The notes under the pieces: model-generated | What the model was told of the DNA's origin: nothing | Database searches by the model: none | What the model saw: only the letters and a program-made list of their open reading frames with translations | Assembly (NCBI RefSeq): GCF_021246465.1 | Contig: NZ_JAHRHK010000004.1 | Location: 108,155-172,154, forward strand | Length of the DNA: 64,000 bases | Direction of reading: 5' to 3' | Source: Nocardioides sp. R-C-SC26 | GTDB taxonomy: Bacteria > Actinomycetota > Actinomycetes > Propionibacteriales > Nocardioidaceae | In this document: in pieces, positions 17,101-28,061 of the stretch | How the letters are laid out: every line of letters starts with the position of its first letter | Position numbering within the stretch: position 1 is the first letter of the stretch | Made by a program: the position numbers and the translations under genes

Positions 17101-17753
17101 TAAGAGGCGCTGAACACCTCGTAGCGTCCAGGTGCCAGGAAGAACCCGACCTCGGCGACCGGATCCACGCACGTCACTCCGAACCGCTCGCGCCAGCACC
17201 CCACGCCGGACGTCGACATCGCCGCGCCGCCGACCGCCAGCCGGACGGCGTCCGGCTCGCGGATGGTGTCGGTGTTGCAGACCGGCTGCGGCACGCCGTC
17301 GACGACCTCGATCCGGCCGACGTTCTGGCTCGGACCGTCCCCGCACACCTCGGGGGCCGGGATTCCGCCACGCGCCAGCTCGCACGAGAACGGCAGGAAT
17401 TCGGACTCGAGCACGCAGTACGTGCCGTCGTTGGTCTCGAAACGGTCGACGCGCTCGGGTGCGGTCTCGATCTGCGCGGCATGGGCGAGCGCTTCGGCAT
17501 AGGTGCGGGGCGGCTTGGTCAGGTCGACCTCGCCTGACGGCGCCGGGTCGGCCGAGGGCGACTGCGACGGCTCGGCCGATGCGGTCGCCGACGGCGACGG
17601 CGAGGTGGACTCACCCACCGGGGCGCTCGACGATGCCGTCGCGGACGGCGTCGGTACGGCGTCGCCGCCGGGGTCGTCGTCCGATCCGCCGCAGGCGCTC
17701 AGCGCCATCGCGCAGGCGAGCAACAGGGACGGGAGCGCACGACGAGGGGTCAC
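17100..17753 (-). CDS. Secreted lipoprotein of unknown function (217 aa)
   Basis: Signal peptide with lipobox LSAC (Cys21), followed by a Ser/Thr/Pro-rich linker to about residue 72 and a globular domain. The globular part has six Cys residues (YCVLES, FSCELA, VCGDG, VCNTD, GCWRER, VTCVDP), suggesting three disulfides in an extracytoplasmic protein. No domain family recognised. The GTG start is preceded by a GCAGGGATG stretch that could serve as a ribosome binding site. Downstream of acnA on the same strand but separated by a terminator, so probably its own unit. Confidence 0.7.
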   Translation of the reverse strand: MTPRRALPSLLLACAMALSACGGSDDDPGGDAVPTPSATASSSAPVGESTSPSPSATASAEPSQSPSADPAPSGEVDLTKPPRTYAEALAHAAQIETAPERVDRFETNDGTYCVLESEFLPFSCELARGGIPAPEVCGDGPSQNVGRIEVVDGVPQPVCNTDTIREPDAVRLAVGGAAMSTSGVGCWRERFGVTCVDPVAEVGFFLAPGRYEVFSAS

Positions 17754-17799
17754 GACGCCATCATCCCTGCTCGCCCCGCCTCATCGGCGGCGAAATGCC

Positions 17800-17833
17800 G
17801 CGAGCGCGGCGACCATTCGGTCACCGCGCTCGC
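17800..17833 (-). terminator. Hairpin terminator downstream of acnA
   Basis: GCGAGCGCGG (17800-17809) pairs perfectly with 17824-17833. An inner GACC/GGTC extends the stem past one mismatch, with a 4-nt loop. Confidence 0.75.
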
Positions 17834-17861
17834 GTCGGGCGCTCTTCAGCGTCGGGCTCGA

Positions 17862-20549
<2,688 letters not shown>

Positions 20550-20694
20550 CGGCCACATCTCCTCAGGTTGTCGAAGGCGGGGTGCATCCGGACGTTCCGG
20601 CAGGGGGTCCGGGCTGGAGGTCCTCGGGCCATCTTGCCGCCGGGAGCGAAACCGGGGATAGCAAGGCTGTCCTAAGTTCGAAGGTCCTCATTTG

Positions 20695-20708
20695 TCTTGA
20701 TATCAAGA
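20695..20708. promoter_or_regulatory. Perfect palindrome TCTTGATATCAAGA, candidate MarR-type operator
   Basis: A 14-bp perfect palindrome in a locally A/T-rich stretch between acnA and the divergent ABC exporter. The TTGATATCAA core is the kind of site bound by MarR-family regulators. In Streptomyces coelicolor the MarR protein TamR controls aconitase. No MarR gene lies in the window. Confidence 0.55.
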
Positions 20709-20771
20709 TACATGACGTCGAGTGATCCAAGGGCCGACCGGTCGTCGGTGGCAGCCACCCACGTCGGCGCG

Positions 20772-20777
20772 TAGGTT
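20772..20777 (+). promoter_or_regulatory. Candidate -10 (TAGGTT) of the ABC-2 exporter operon
   Basis: TAGGTT ends 9 nt before the GTG of the first permease. Confidence 0.4.
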
Positions 20778-20786
20778 GTCGAGCTT

Positions 20787-21614
20787 GTGTCAGCCCCCGA
20801 CGTCCTCCGGTACCCACGGGCACGCCCGTACTGGCGGATCGCGGTCGCAGGGTTCCGTCGCCAGGCGACGTACCGGCTCGCTGCGCTCGGCGGCCTCACG
20901 GCCAACGCCACCTTCGGGTTCCTCAAGGTCGCCGTCCTGTTCGCAGCCGTCGACGCGGCCGGTGGCGAGCTCCGCGGCTACGACACCGCCCTCATCAGCG
21001 CCTACATCTGGGTCTCCCAGGGTCTGCTCGGCTCGGTGAACCTGATGGGGCGCAGCGACGCCGCCGACCGGATCAAGGACGGCTCGATCGCCGTGGAGTT
21101 CCTCCGCCCCGTCGACGTGCACCTCTCGGCGGTCTGTGCGGAGATCGGGCAGGCTGTCTTCACCCTGCTCCCCCGCGGCGTCCCGTCCGTGCTCATCGGA
21201 GTATTCGTGGTCGGGATGGCGGTCCCCGACTCGCCCTGGCCCTACCTGCTGGGCTCGATCAGCGTGCTGCTGGGCATCGCGGTGTCGGCGGCGACCGCCT
21301 ATCTCGTCGCCGTCGTCGGCTTCTGGCTGGTCGACACCCGGGGCGTCCAGGTCCTCTACATGGTCGTCTCCGGCTTCCTGGCAGGCCTCTACGTGCCGAT
21401 CGTGCTGTTCCCGCCGTGGCTGCTCGCCGTCGCCGAGGCGACTCCCTTCCCCTCGATGCTGATGTATCCCACCGATGTCCTGACCGGGCGGGTGGACGGC
21501 GTCGACGCGCTCGTCCACGTCGGCGCACAGATGTGGTGGCTGGCAGTCGTGCTCACGCTCGGCCAGATCCTCACCCGGGCCGGGCGCCGCACCTTGGAGG
21601 TGCAGGGTGGCTGA
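20787..21614 (+). CDS. ABC-2 family transporter permease (275 aa)
   Basis: Integral membrane protein with about six hydrophobic segments and a short basic N-terminus. It belongs to the ABC-2 type permeases of the PF06182 group (COG4587-like), which occur in a fixed trio with a second permease (COG3694-like) and an ATPase (COG4586-like), as here. Exporter of unknown substrate. The GTG start is supported by the -10 hexamer just upstream. Its end overlaps the next gene by 8 nt. Confidence 0.85.
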   Translation: MSAPDVLRYPRARPYWRIAVAGFRRQATYRLAALGGLTANATFGFLKVAVLFAAVDAAGGELRGYDTALISAYIWVSQGLLGSVNLMGRSDAADRIKDGSIAVEFLRPVDVHLSAVCAEIGQAVFTLLPRGVPSVLIGVFVVGMAVPDSPWPYLLGSISVLLGIAVSAATAYLVAVVGFWLVDTRGVQVLYMVVSGFLAGLYVPIVLFPPWLLAVAEATPFPSMLMYPTDVLTGRVDGVDALVHVGAQMWWLAVVLTLGQILTRAGRRTLEVQGG

Positions 21615-22452
21615 GGTGCGCGCCCGGGTCCGCCTCGCCAGCCCGGAACCCGGAGGCGATCTGCGCGCCTACCGCGCTGTGCTCGCCTCTCGAATCCGCT
21701 CGCAGCGCAGCTACCGCCTGGGGTTCTCCCTCGATCTCGGTGCGTCCCTGCTCGTCGGCGTCATCGAGCTGGCCGAGGTCTGGGTGTTGTTCCACAGCGT
21801 GGGCGAGCTCGGTGGCTTCACGTTCGGCCAGATGCTGCTCGTCTTCGGCCTGGCCGATCTCGCCTTCTCCGTCGCCGATCTGGTGTTCGGGCACTGCGAC
21901 AACCTGCCGACGTACCTCCGCGCCGGCACGCTCGACGTCTTCTACCTCAGGCCCCAGCCGTTGCTGCTGCAGCTGATCACCAGCGACATCAGTCTGCGCC
22001 GGTTGGCCCGGGCCTCGGTCGGGCTGGTGGCGCTCGTTGCGGGGCTCGTCGTCAACGACGTCGACCTCGGCCCTCGCACGATCACGATCGTGATCCTCGC
22101 GCTGGTGAGCGGCGTCGCCATCTTCGCTGCGATGTTCGTCTGGGCCGCCGGCGTGCAGTTCTTCCTCGTCGACGGTGCCGAGGCGACCAACGCCTTCGTC
22201 TACGGCGGGCGCTACGCCTCGAGCCAGCCCGCCAGTGTCTGGAGTCGACCGGTCCTGGTGCTCTTCGGCTTCTTCTTCCCCATGACCTTCGCCGGATTCC
22301 TCCCGATGCTGCTGCTCCTGGACGTCGCGGGACCCGACTGGCTCCCGGCCTCACTGGGATGGTGGGCACCGGCGATGGCGCTGTGGACCTGGACGCTGGC
22401 GCTGCTGAGCTGGCGGCTCGGCGTACGTCACTACCAAGGAGCGGGCGGATGA
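21607..22452 (+). CDS. ABC-2 family transporter permease, second subunit (281 aa)
   Basis: Six predicted membrane segments. Hallmarks of the PF06182 second subunit include DNLPTYLRAGTLDVFYLRPQPLLLQLITSD near residues 98-127 and FFFPMTFAGFLP near 220. Pairs with the preceding permease to form the export channel. GTG start overlaps the end of the first permease, and its own stop overlaps the ATPase ATG by 4 nt, so the three are translated together. Confidence 0.85.
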   Translation: MAEVRARVRLASPEPGGDLRAYRAVLASRIRSQRSYRLGFSLDLGASLLVGVIELAEVWVLFHSVGELGGFTFGQMLLVFGLADLAFSVADLVFGHCDNLPTYLRAGTLDVFYLRPQPLLLQLITSDISLRRLARASVGLVALVAGLVVNDVDLGPRTITIVILALVSGVAIFAAMFVWAAGVQFFLVDGAEATNAFVYGGRYASSQPASVWSRPVLVLFGFFFPMTFAGFLPMLLLLDVAGPDWLPASLGWWAPAMALWTWTLALLSWRLGVRHYQGAGG

Positions 22453-23411
22453 CCGGCACCACCACGATGATCGAGACGGTCGGACTGGGGCGCGACTTCC
22501 GGGTGCGCGACGGGGTGCGACGTCGCACGGTGACCGCCGTGGAGAACCTCGACCTGCGCATCGAGGCAGGCGAGGCGGTGGGCTACATCGGAGCGAACGG
22601 TGCCGGGAAGTCGACCACGATCAAGATGCTCACCGGCATCCTGGTCCCCACCCGTGGCGAGGTGCGGACCTGCGGCCTGCGCCCCGTGCCGGACCGACGG
22701 CGTCTCGTGCGCCACGTGGGCGTCGTCTTCGGCCAGCGCTCCCAGCTGTGGTGGGACCTTCCCGTCGGCGAGTCCTTCCGCATCCTCGCCGCGATCCACG
22801 GTCTCACCCGCGACCGGGAGCGCGCGCGGACCGACGAGCTCGTCGAACGGATGGAGATGGCGGACTTCCTCGCGACGCCGGTGCGGCAGCTCTCACTCGG
22901 GCAGAGGATGCGTGCCGAGGTCGCCGCTGCGCTGCTGCATTCGCCCCGCCTGGTCATCCTCGACGAACCGACCATCGGCCTCGATGTGCTCTCCAAGCAG
23001 CGCCTACGGGAGTTCCTGATCGCGGAGCGGCGCGAGCACGGCACGACCCTCCTGCTCACCACCCACGACATGGGCGACGTGGAGCGCCTGTGCGACCGGA
23101 TCCTGCTGATCGATCGAGGTCAGCTCGCCTTCGACGGCACTCTCGCGGCGCTCGCGCGTACCGTCGGCGCCGAGCGCACGCTCACCGTCGACCTCGCCGC
23201 GCCGACGCCCGACCTCGTGGGGCTGCCCGACGTCCAGCATCGTTCGAGCGAGGCCGGCGGACTGCGTCAGGTCCTGGCGTTCGACGCCGAGACCACGACG
23301 GCGGCACGCGTGCTCGCCGCCGTCGCTGAGCGCGCCGAGGTGGTCGACCTCTCCATCGGCGAGCCCGACGTGGAAGACGTCGTGCGCCGGGTCTACGCAG
23401 CACGGCGCTGA
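22449..23411 (+). CDS. ABC transporter ATP-binding protein of the ABC-2 exporter (320 aa)
   Basis: ATPase of the trio. Walker A GANGAGKST is near residue 50, the Q-loop region reads VFGQRSQLWWDLP (diagnostic for COG4586-type ATPases that pair with PF06182 permeases), the signature is LSLGQRM, Walker B is LVILDEPTIGLD and the H-loop is TTHDM. The C-terminal 80 residues are an accessory domain. The ATG at 22449 is chosen because it overlaps the upstream stop by 4 nt; the frame extends further up without homology. Confidence 0.9.
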   Translation: MTGTTTMIETVGLGRDFRVRDGVRRRTVTAVENLDLRIEAGEAVGYIGANGAGKSTTIKMLTGILVPTRGEVRTCGLRPVPDRRRLVRHVGVVFGQRSQLWWDLPVGESFRILAAIHGLTRDRERARTDELVERMEMADFLATPVRQLSLGQRMRAEVAAALLHSPRLVILDEPTIGLDVLSKQRLREFLIAERREHGTTLLLTTHDMGDVERLCDRILLIDRGQLAFDGTLAALARTVGAERTLTVDLAAPTPDLVGLPDVQHRSSEAGGLRQVLAFDAETTTAARVLAAVAERAEVVDLSIGEPDVEDVVRRVYAARR

Positions 23412-23449
23412 GCCCGCATCGACCGGTCCGAAGCGCCCCGGGGCCGCAC

Positions 23450-24538
23450 TCAGCGGGACGTGAGGATCGCCACGCATTCGACGTGGTGCGTCATCGGGAA
23501 CAGGTCGAAGGCGCGCAGCGAGACCAGCGCGTAGCCGGACTCGGCGAACAGCGCGACGTCGCGCGCCAGCGCCGCGGGATCGCAGGCGACGTAGGCCACC
23601 GCGCGCGGACGCCGGTCGACGACCTGCTCGACGACGCGGCGCTTGGCACCTTCCCGCGGCGGGTCGAGCACGACGAGGTCGAACGGCTCGTCGTGCCGTT
23701 CGACCAGGACCTTCGCGACGTCACCTGCGGTCGCGACGACACCGGGGCAGTTGCGGCGGGAGAGCCGCGACGCCGTGGCGTCGCCCTCGACCGCCACGAC
23801 ACGGCCAGGGGCGACCGCCGCCTGGAGGAACGCGGCGAACAGCCCGACCCCGGCGTACAGATCGAGGACACGCTCCCCCGGCTGCGGGTCCAGACCGGTC
23901 ATCACGGCGTCCACCAGGGCCTGCGGCGCGCCGGGGTGCACCTGCCAGAAGCCTCCCGGTGCGACCTCGAACGCCCGCCCGCGCACCTCGTGGATCGCAG
24001 GAGGCGCCTCGAGCAGGCACTCGTTGACGGGTACGACGTCGTGAGAGCGGTGCTTGCGCATGCCGCGACCGCCCCCGACCAGACCGACGTAGCGCTGGCG
24101 TGTGCGCCAGTGCAGCCCGTCGTCGTCACCGGGCACGGCCTCGACCTCGACCCGGAGGTCCAGGCCCGCCAGACGCCGCAGCTGCTCGCTCACGACGTCG
24201 GCCTTCAACTCGCGCTGCCGAGCAAGCGTCACGTGCTGGAAGTCGCATCCGCCGCAGGCGTCGGGCCCGGCGTAGGGGCACGGTGGCACGACGCGATCGG
24301 GGGAAGCGCTGAGCACCTCGACGGCGTCGGCACGCCAGAAGCGATCGCCGTCGGCCCCCTCAGTCACCTCGACGACGACGCGCTCGCCGGGCAAGGCGTG
24401 CCGGACGAAGACCGCGCGCCCGTCGAGGCGGGCCACACAGTGGCCTCCATGTGCCACGGGGCCGACCTCTACCTCCGCGCGGAGGCCGACCCGGCTCTCA
24501 CCGCGAACGGCGCGCTGGCGGGGACGTCGTGCGGTCAC
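23450..24538 (-). CDS. TrmA/RlmD-type RNA m5U methyltransferase with TRAM domain (362 aa)
   Basis: SAM-dependent RNA uridine-5 methyltransferase. N-terminal TRAM domain (residues about 15-70), a [4Fe-4S] cysteine set CPYAGPDACGGC near 85-96, a SAM-binding VLDLYAGVGLFAAFL motif near 230, DPPREGAKRRVVEQV near 295, and the catalytic Cys in VAYVACDPAALARD. Target could be 23S rRNA or tRNA; the family does not settle it. The GTG overlaps the KimA-like stop (GTGA), and M. tuberculosis has the same pair (Rv2689c, Rv2690c). Confidence 0.88.
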   Translation of the reverse strand: MTARRPRQRAVRGESRVGLRAEVEVGPVAHGGHCVARLDGRAVFVRHALPGERVVVEVTEGADGDRFWRADAVEVLSASPDRVVPPCPYAGPDACGGCDFQHVTLARQRELKADVVSEQLRRLAGLDLRVEVEAVPGDDDGLHWRTRQRYVGLVGGGRGMRKHRSHDVVPVNECLLEAPPAIHEVRGRAFEVAPGGFWQVHPGAPQALVDAVMTGLDPQPGERVLDLYAGVGLFAAFLQAAVAPGRVVAVEGDATASRLSRRNCPGVVATAGDVAKVLVERHDEPFDLVVLDPPREGAKRRVVEQVVDRRPRAVAYVACDPAALARDVALFAESGYALVSLRAFDLFPMTHHVECVAILTSR

Positions 24539-26553
24539 CGGATCTGCCGGCCGCTCCGCGCGTCGCCGGGACGCCCGCGGGCGTCTCCACGCTCCTCGCG
24601 CTCGATCGCGATCTGCGACGAGCTGAGCTGGTAGGGCACCGAGGTGACCATGACCCCCGGGGAGAACAGCAGCCTGCCCTTGAGCCGCAGCGCCGTCTGG
24701 TTGTGCAGGAACTGCTCCCACCAGCGACCGACGACGTACTCGGGGATGTACACCGCGACGACGCCGCGCGGGTTCGCCTTGCGGATCTCGGCGGTGTACT
24801 CGACGACCGGCTTGATCAGCTCGCGATACGGCGAGTGGAGGATCTTCAGCGGTACGCCCAGGTTGCGACGGTCCCACTCCTCGATGAGCCGGTTGGTCTC
24901 GGCAGCATCGGTCGCGACGTAGACCGCCTCGAGCGCGTTGGGCCGCGAGGCCTTGGCGAACGCCAGCGCCCGCAGCGTCGGCTTGTGGATCTTCGACACG
25001 AGCACGATGGCGTGGACGCGCGTCGGCAGCACCTTGTCGAGATCGTCCGCGGCCAGCTCGGCCTGCACCTTGTCGTAGTGCTTCTTGATGCCGCGCATCA
25101 CCGCGAAGAAGAAGATCATCGCCAGGATCGTGATCCAGGCGCCAGCGAGGAACTTGGTGACCAGCACGATCACCAGCACCACCGCGGTGAACGAGAGGCC
25201 GACGGCGTTGATGGCGCGCGAGCGCTGCATACGACGACGCGTCCCGGCGTCCTTCTCCGTGGTCAGGGCGCGGGTCCAGTGCCGGATCATGCCGAGCTGG
25301 CTGAGATTGAACGAGACGAACACGCCGACGATGTAGAGCTGGATCAGCTTGGTCGTCTCGGCGTCGAAGGCGACGATCAGCACGATCGCGCAGACGGCCA
25401 GGAACACGATGCCGTTGGAGTAGGCGAGCCGGTCGCCGCGGGAGCCGAGCGCGCGCGGGGCGAAGCCGTCCTTGGCCAGGATCGAGCCCAGAACGGGGAA
25501 GCCGTTGAAGGCCGTGTTGGCAGCCAGCACCAGGATCACGCCGGTCACCGTCACGACGAGGTAGAAGCCCGGTGAGAAGTCGTGGAAGACCGCTCGCGCG
25601 ATCTGGGCGATGACGGCGTGCTGATCGTGATCGGCGCCGACGGGCTCGCCGTCGAGGAGGAGCCGGTCGAGCTCGTGCGGGTCCACGTACTTCAGACCCA
25701 TCTGCTTGGCCAGCACGATGACGCTGACCATCATCGAGATCGCGATGAGGCCGAGCAGGAGCAGTGTCGTCGCGGCGTTGCGACTCTTGGGGCGCTGGAA
25801 CGCCGGGACGCCGTTGGAGATGGCCTCGACGCCGGTGAGGGCCGCACACCCCGATGAGAACGCCCGCGCCAGCAGGAACATCAGCGCGAACGTCGTGAGC
25901 GAACCCTCGTAGTCCGGCGACGGGGCGATGTCGTACCGAGCGCTCTCGACCTGCGGGAGAGTGCCCGACGCCATCTCGACGAAGCCGTAGAAGCACATGC
26001 CGAGGATGGCGACCATGAAGGCGTAGGTCGGCACCGCGAAGAACGATCCCGACTCCCGGATGCCGCGCAGGTTCATCGCCATCAGCAGCACGACCATGAC
26101 CGAGCCGAAGAGCGCCTCGTGCCCCTGCACGCTCGGTATCGCCGACGCGGCGTACTGCGAGGCCGAGGAGATCGACACCGCCACGGTGAGGATGTAGTCC
26201 ACCAGGAGGGCGCTCGCCACCGTGGTGCCGGCGGTGGCCCCGAGGTTGACGGTCGCGACCTCGTAGTCACCGCCGCCGCTCGGGTAGGCGTGCACCGTCT
26301 GGCGGTACGAGGCGATCACCGCAGCCATCACCAGCGCGACGGCGAGCGCGATCTTCCACGACCACACATAGGCCGAGGCGCCCGCCAGCGAGAGCATGAT
26401 GAATACCTCGTCGGGCGCGTAGGCGACCGAGGAGAGCGCATCGCTGGCGAAGACCGGCAACGCGATGCGTTTGGGTAGCAGCGTCTCGCCCAACTGGGCA
26501 CTGCGTAGTTTGCGCCCCAGCAGGATCCGCTTGGAGACGTCGCCGACACCCAC
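24535..26553 (-). CDS. APC-superfamily permease, KimA-like potassium transporter candidate (672 aa)
   Basis: About twelve membrane segments in the first 470 residues (YPSGGGDYEVATVNLG near the start of the APC core), then a cytoplasmic domain of about 180 residues ending in a charged tail. This architecture matches Bacillus subtilis KimA, a high-affinity K+ importer, and M. tuberculosis Rv2690c, which also sits beside two TrkA genes. Potassium transport is inferred from that. Start set at the GTG at 26553 because TACGCT lies 8 nt upstream; another GTG at 26595 would add 14 residues without homology. Confidence 0.82.
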   Translation of the reverse strand: MGVGDVSKRILLGRKLRSAQLGETLLPKRIALPVFASDALSSVAYAPDEVFIMLSLAGASAYVWSWKIALAVALVMAAVIASYRQTVHAYPSGGGDYEVATVNLGATAGTTVASALLVDYILTVAVSISSASQYAASAIPSVQGHEALFGSVMVVLLMAMNLRGIRESGSFFAVPTYAFMVAILGMCFYGFVEMASGTLPQVESARYDIAPSPDYEGSLTTFALMFLLARAFSSGCAALTGVEAISNGVPAFQRPKSRNAATTLLLLGLIAISMMVSVIVLAKQMGLKYVDPHELDRLLLDGEPVGADHDQHAVIAQIARAVFHDFSPGFYLVVTVTGVILVLAANTAFNGFPVLGSILAKDGFAPRALGSRGDRLAYSNGIVFLAVCAIVLIVAFDAETTKLIQLYIVGVFVSFNLSQLGMIRHWTRALTTEKDAGTRRRMQRSRAINAVGLSFTAVVLVIVLVTKFLAGAWITILAMIFFFAVMRGIKKHYDKVQAELAADDLDKVLPTRVHAIVLVSKIHKPTLRALAFAKASRPNALEAVYVATDAAETNRLIEEWDRRNLGVPLKILHSPYRELIKPVVEYTAEIRKANPRGVVAVYIPEYVVGRWWEQFLHNQTALRLKGRLLFSPGVMVTSVPYQLSSSQIAIEREERGDARGRPGDARSGRQIR

Positions 26554-26561
26554 GGGCGGAA

Positions 26562-26567
26562 AGCGTA
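26562..26567 (-). promoter_or_regulatory. Candidate -10 (TACGCT) of the KimA-like operon
   Basis: Minus strand, 8 nt from the GTG at 26553. It falls inside the longer alternative reading frame, arguing against the upstream start. Confidence 0.45.
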
Positions 26568-26611
26568 CGCCCCAGCCAACCCGGCCGCGCGTCACCTCGG
26601 GGTGGATCCTC

Positions 26612-26617
26612 TACGGT
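26612..26617 (+). promoter_or_regulatory. Candidate -10 (TACGGT) of the trkA pair
   Basis: TACGGT, 6 nt before the GTG of the first trkA gene. Confidence 0.45.
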
Positions 26618-26623
26618 GAACGC

Positions 26624-27286
26624 GTGCACGTCGTGATCATGGGCTGCGGCCGCGTCGGTTCGACGCTCGCGCGCGGCCTCGAGGACCGCAACCACACCGT
26701 CGCCGTGATCGACTCCGACCCCGATGCGTTCCGCCGTCTCGGGCCCGGATTCAACGGCGACAAGGTCACCGGCTACGGCTTCGACCAGGACGTGCTGACC
26801 AAGGCCGGCATCAAGCGCGCCGACGCCTTCGCCGCCGTGTCCAGCGGCGACAACTCCAACATCATCGCCGCGCGCGTCGCGCGGGAGACCTTCGGCATCC
26901 AGCAGGTCGTCGCGCGGATCTACGACCCGGGCCGCGCCGAGGTCTACCAGCGACTGGGCATCACCACCGTCGCCACCGTGAAGTGGACGGCGGACCAGGT
27001 GCTGCGTCGCATCCTCCCGGCCGGGGCCGAGCCCGACTTCCGCGACCCCAGCGGAGCCATCCGGGTCGACCAGGTGCCTGCCCCTGAGAGGTGGATCGGG
27101 CACCGCACCGTGCACTTCCAGGAGCAGAGCGGCACCCGCATCGCCTGGATCGACCGCCTCGGCGAGGGCATGCTGCCCGACCGCGAGTCGGTCATCCAGG
27201 AGGGCGACATCCTGCACCTCGCACTGCGCGAGGACCGCGCCGCCGCCGCTTTCGACGTCATCAAGCGCGGACCTGAGGAGATCTGA
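26624..27286 (+). CDS. trkA: TrkA family potassium uptake regulatory protein, CeoB-like (220 aa)
   Basis: RCK_N domain with the NAD-binding glycine motif MGCGRVGSTLARGL at residues 6-19 and an acidic residue after the second strand (VIDSDPD). An RCK_C domain follows at about 140-215. Such proteins gate a membrane K+ transporter in response to nucleotide. Divergent from the KimA-like permease and 2 nt ahead of a second TrkA gene, as in M. tuberculosis ceoB-ceoC. GTG start set by the -10 hexamer. Confidence 0.9.
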   Translation: MHVVIMGCGRVGSTLARGLEDRNHTVAVIDSDPDAFRRLGPGFNGDKVTGYGFDQDVLTKAGIKRADAFAAVSSGDNSNIIAARVARETFGIQQVVARIYDPGRAEVYQRLGITTVATVKWTADQVLRRILPAGAEPDFRDPSGAIRVDQVPAPERWIGHRTVHFQEQSGTRIAWIDRLGEGMLPDRESVIQEGDILHLALREDRAAAAFDVIKRGPEEI

Positions 27287-27288
27287 GC

Positions 27289-27960
27289 ATGCGTGTCGCC
27301 ATCGCCGGAGCCGGCGCCGTGGGTCGATCGATCGCACGTGAGCTCATCCAGAACGGCCACGAGGTCCTGCTCATCGACAAGAACGCAGCCTCGGTGCTGC
27401 CCGAGCGCGTGCCCGACGCCGAGTGGCTCCTGGCCGACTCGTGCGAGATGTCCTCGTTGGAGGAGGCTCGCCTGGACCGCTGCGACGTCGTGATCGCCGC
27501 GACGGGCGACGACAAGGTCAACCTGGTCACCTCCCTCCTCGCGAAGACCGAGTTCGGGGTGCCTCGCACGGTGGCGCGGGTCAACCACCCCAGCAACGAG
27601 TGGCTCTTCACCGAGGCCTGGGGCGTCGACGTCAACGTCTCGACGCCGCGCATCATGTCGGCCCTGGTCGAGGAGGCGGTGACCGTCGGCGACCTGGTGC
27701 GGCTGTTCACCTTCCGCCAGGGCAACGCGAACCTGGTCGAGATGACGCTCCCGACCGACTCCCCCTTCGTCGGGAAGCCGGCCGGACTCATCCCGTTCCC
27801 CGACAACTGCGCCCTCGTCACGATCCTGCGCGACGGGCAGGTCTACGTGCCCGACCCCGAGCAGCCGATCGAGGCGGGCGACGAGCTCCTGTTCGTCGTC
27901 CCGGCCGAGGGCGAAGACGAGCTCGAGCGCCTGCTCGCGCCGTCCACCCACGGCGGCTGA
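27289..27960 (+). CDS. trkA: TrkA family potassium uptake regulatory protein, CeoC-like (223 aa)
   Basis: Second RCK protein: the NAD-binding GAGAVGRSIARELI is at residues 6-19, with DK in the following acidic position, and an RCK_C domain at about 140-216 (LPTDSPFVGKPAG, AGDELLFVVP). Probably forms a hetero-assembly with the upstream TrkA. The two paralogues differ too much to be a recent duplication. No membrane TrkH gene is adjacent; the KimA-like permease is the only nearby transporter. Followed by an unusual nested palindrome. Confidence 0.9.
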   Translation: MRVAIAGAGAVGRSIARELIQNGHEVLLIDKNAASVLPERVPDAEWLLADSCEMSSLEEARLDRCDVVIAATGDDKVNLVTSLLAKTEFGVPRTVARVNHPSNEWLFTEAWGVDVNVSTPRIMSALVEEAVTVGDLVRLFTFRQGNANLVEMTLPTDSPFVGKPAGLIPFPDNCALVTILRDGQVYVPDPEQPIEAGDELLFVVPAEGEDELERLLAPSTHGG

Positions 27961-27987
27961 CCGGCCAGATCCCGACCCGTCCACGTG

Positions 27988-28056
27988 GACCCGTCTCCAG
28001 ATAGAGACGGGTCAACGTCGAACTGCCGTTGACCCGTCTTTATCTGGAGACGGGTC
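27988..28056. repeat. Nested palindrome: 30-bp inverted repeat, each arm itself a hairpin
   Basis: Arm 27988-28017 and arm 28027-28056 are reverse complements with one mismatch, separated by 9 nt. Within each arm GACCCGTCT is followed by its own complement AGACGGGTC with a short spacer, so the DNA or RNA can form either one long hairpin or two small ones. It sits between convergent trkA and DUF3159 genes and can terminate both. Confidence 0.85.
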
Positions 28057-28061
28057 AACGC

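Noticed and set aside
20550..20558. ATG start for aconitase three codons upstream
   Set aside because: It directly touches the AGGAG ribosome binding site. The GTG nine bases further has proper spacing and matches homologues.
26554..26623. Possible c-di-AMP (ydaO-type) riboswitch before the KimA-like gene
   Set aside because: The gap between divergent starts is only about 70 nt and has a -10 hexamer 8 nt from the start, leaving no room for such an RNA.
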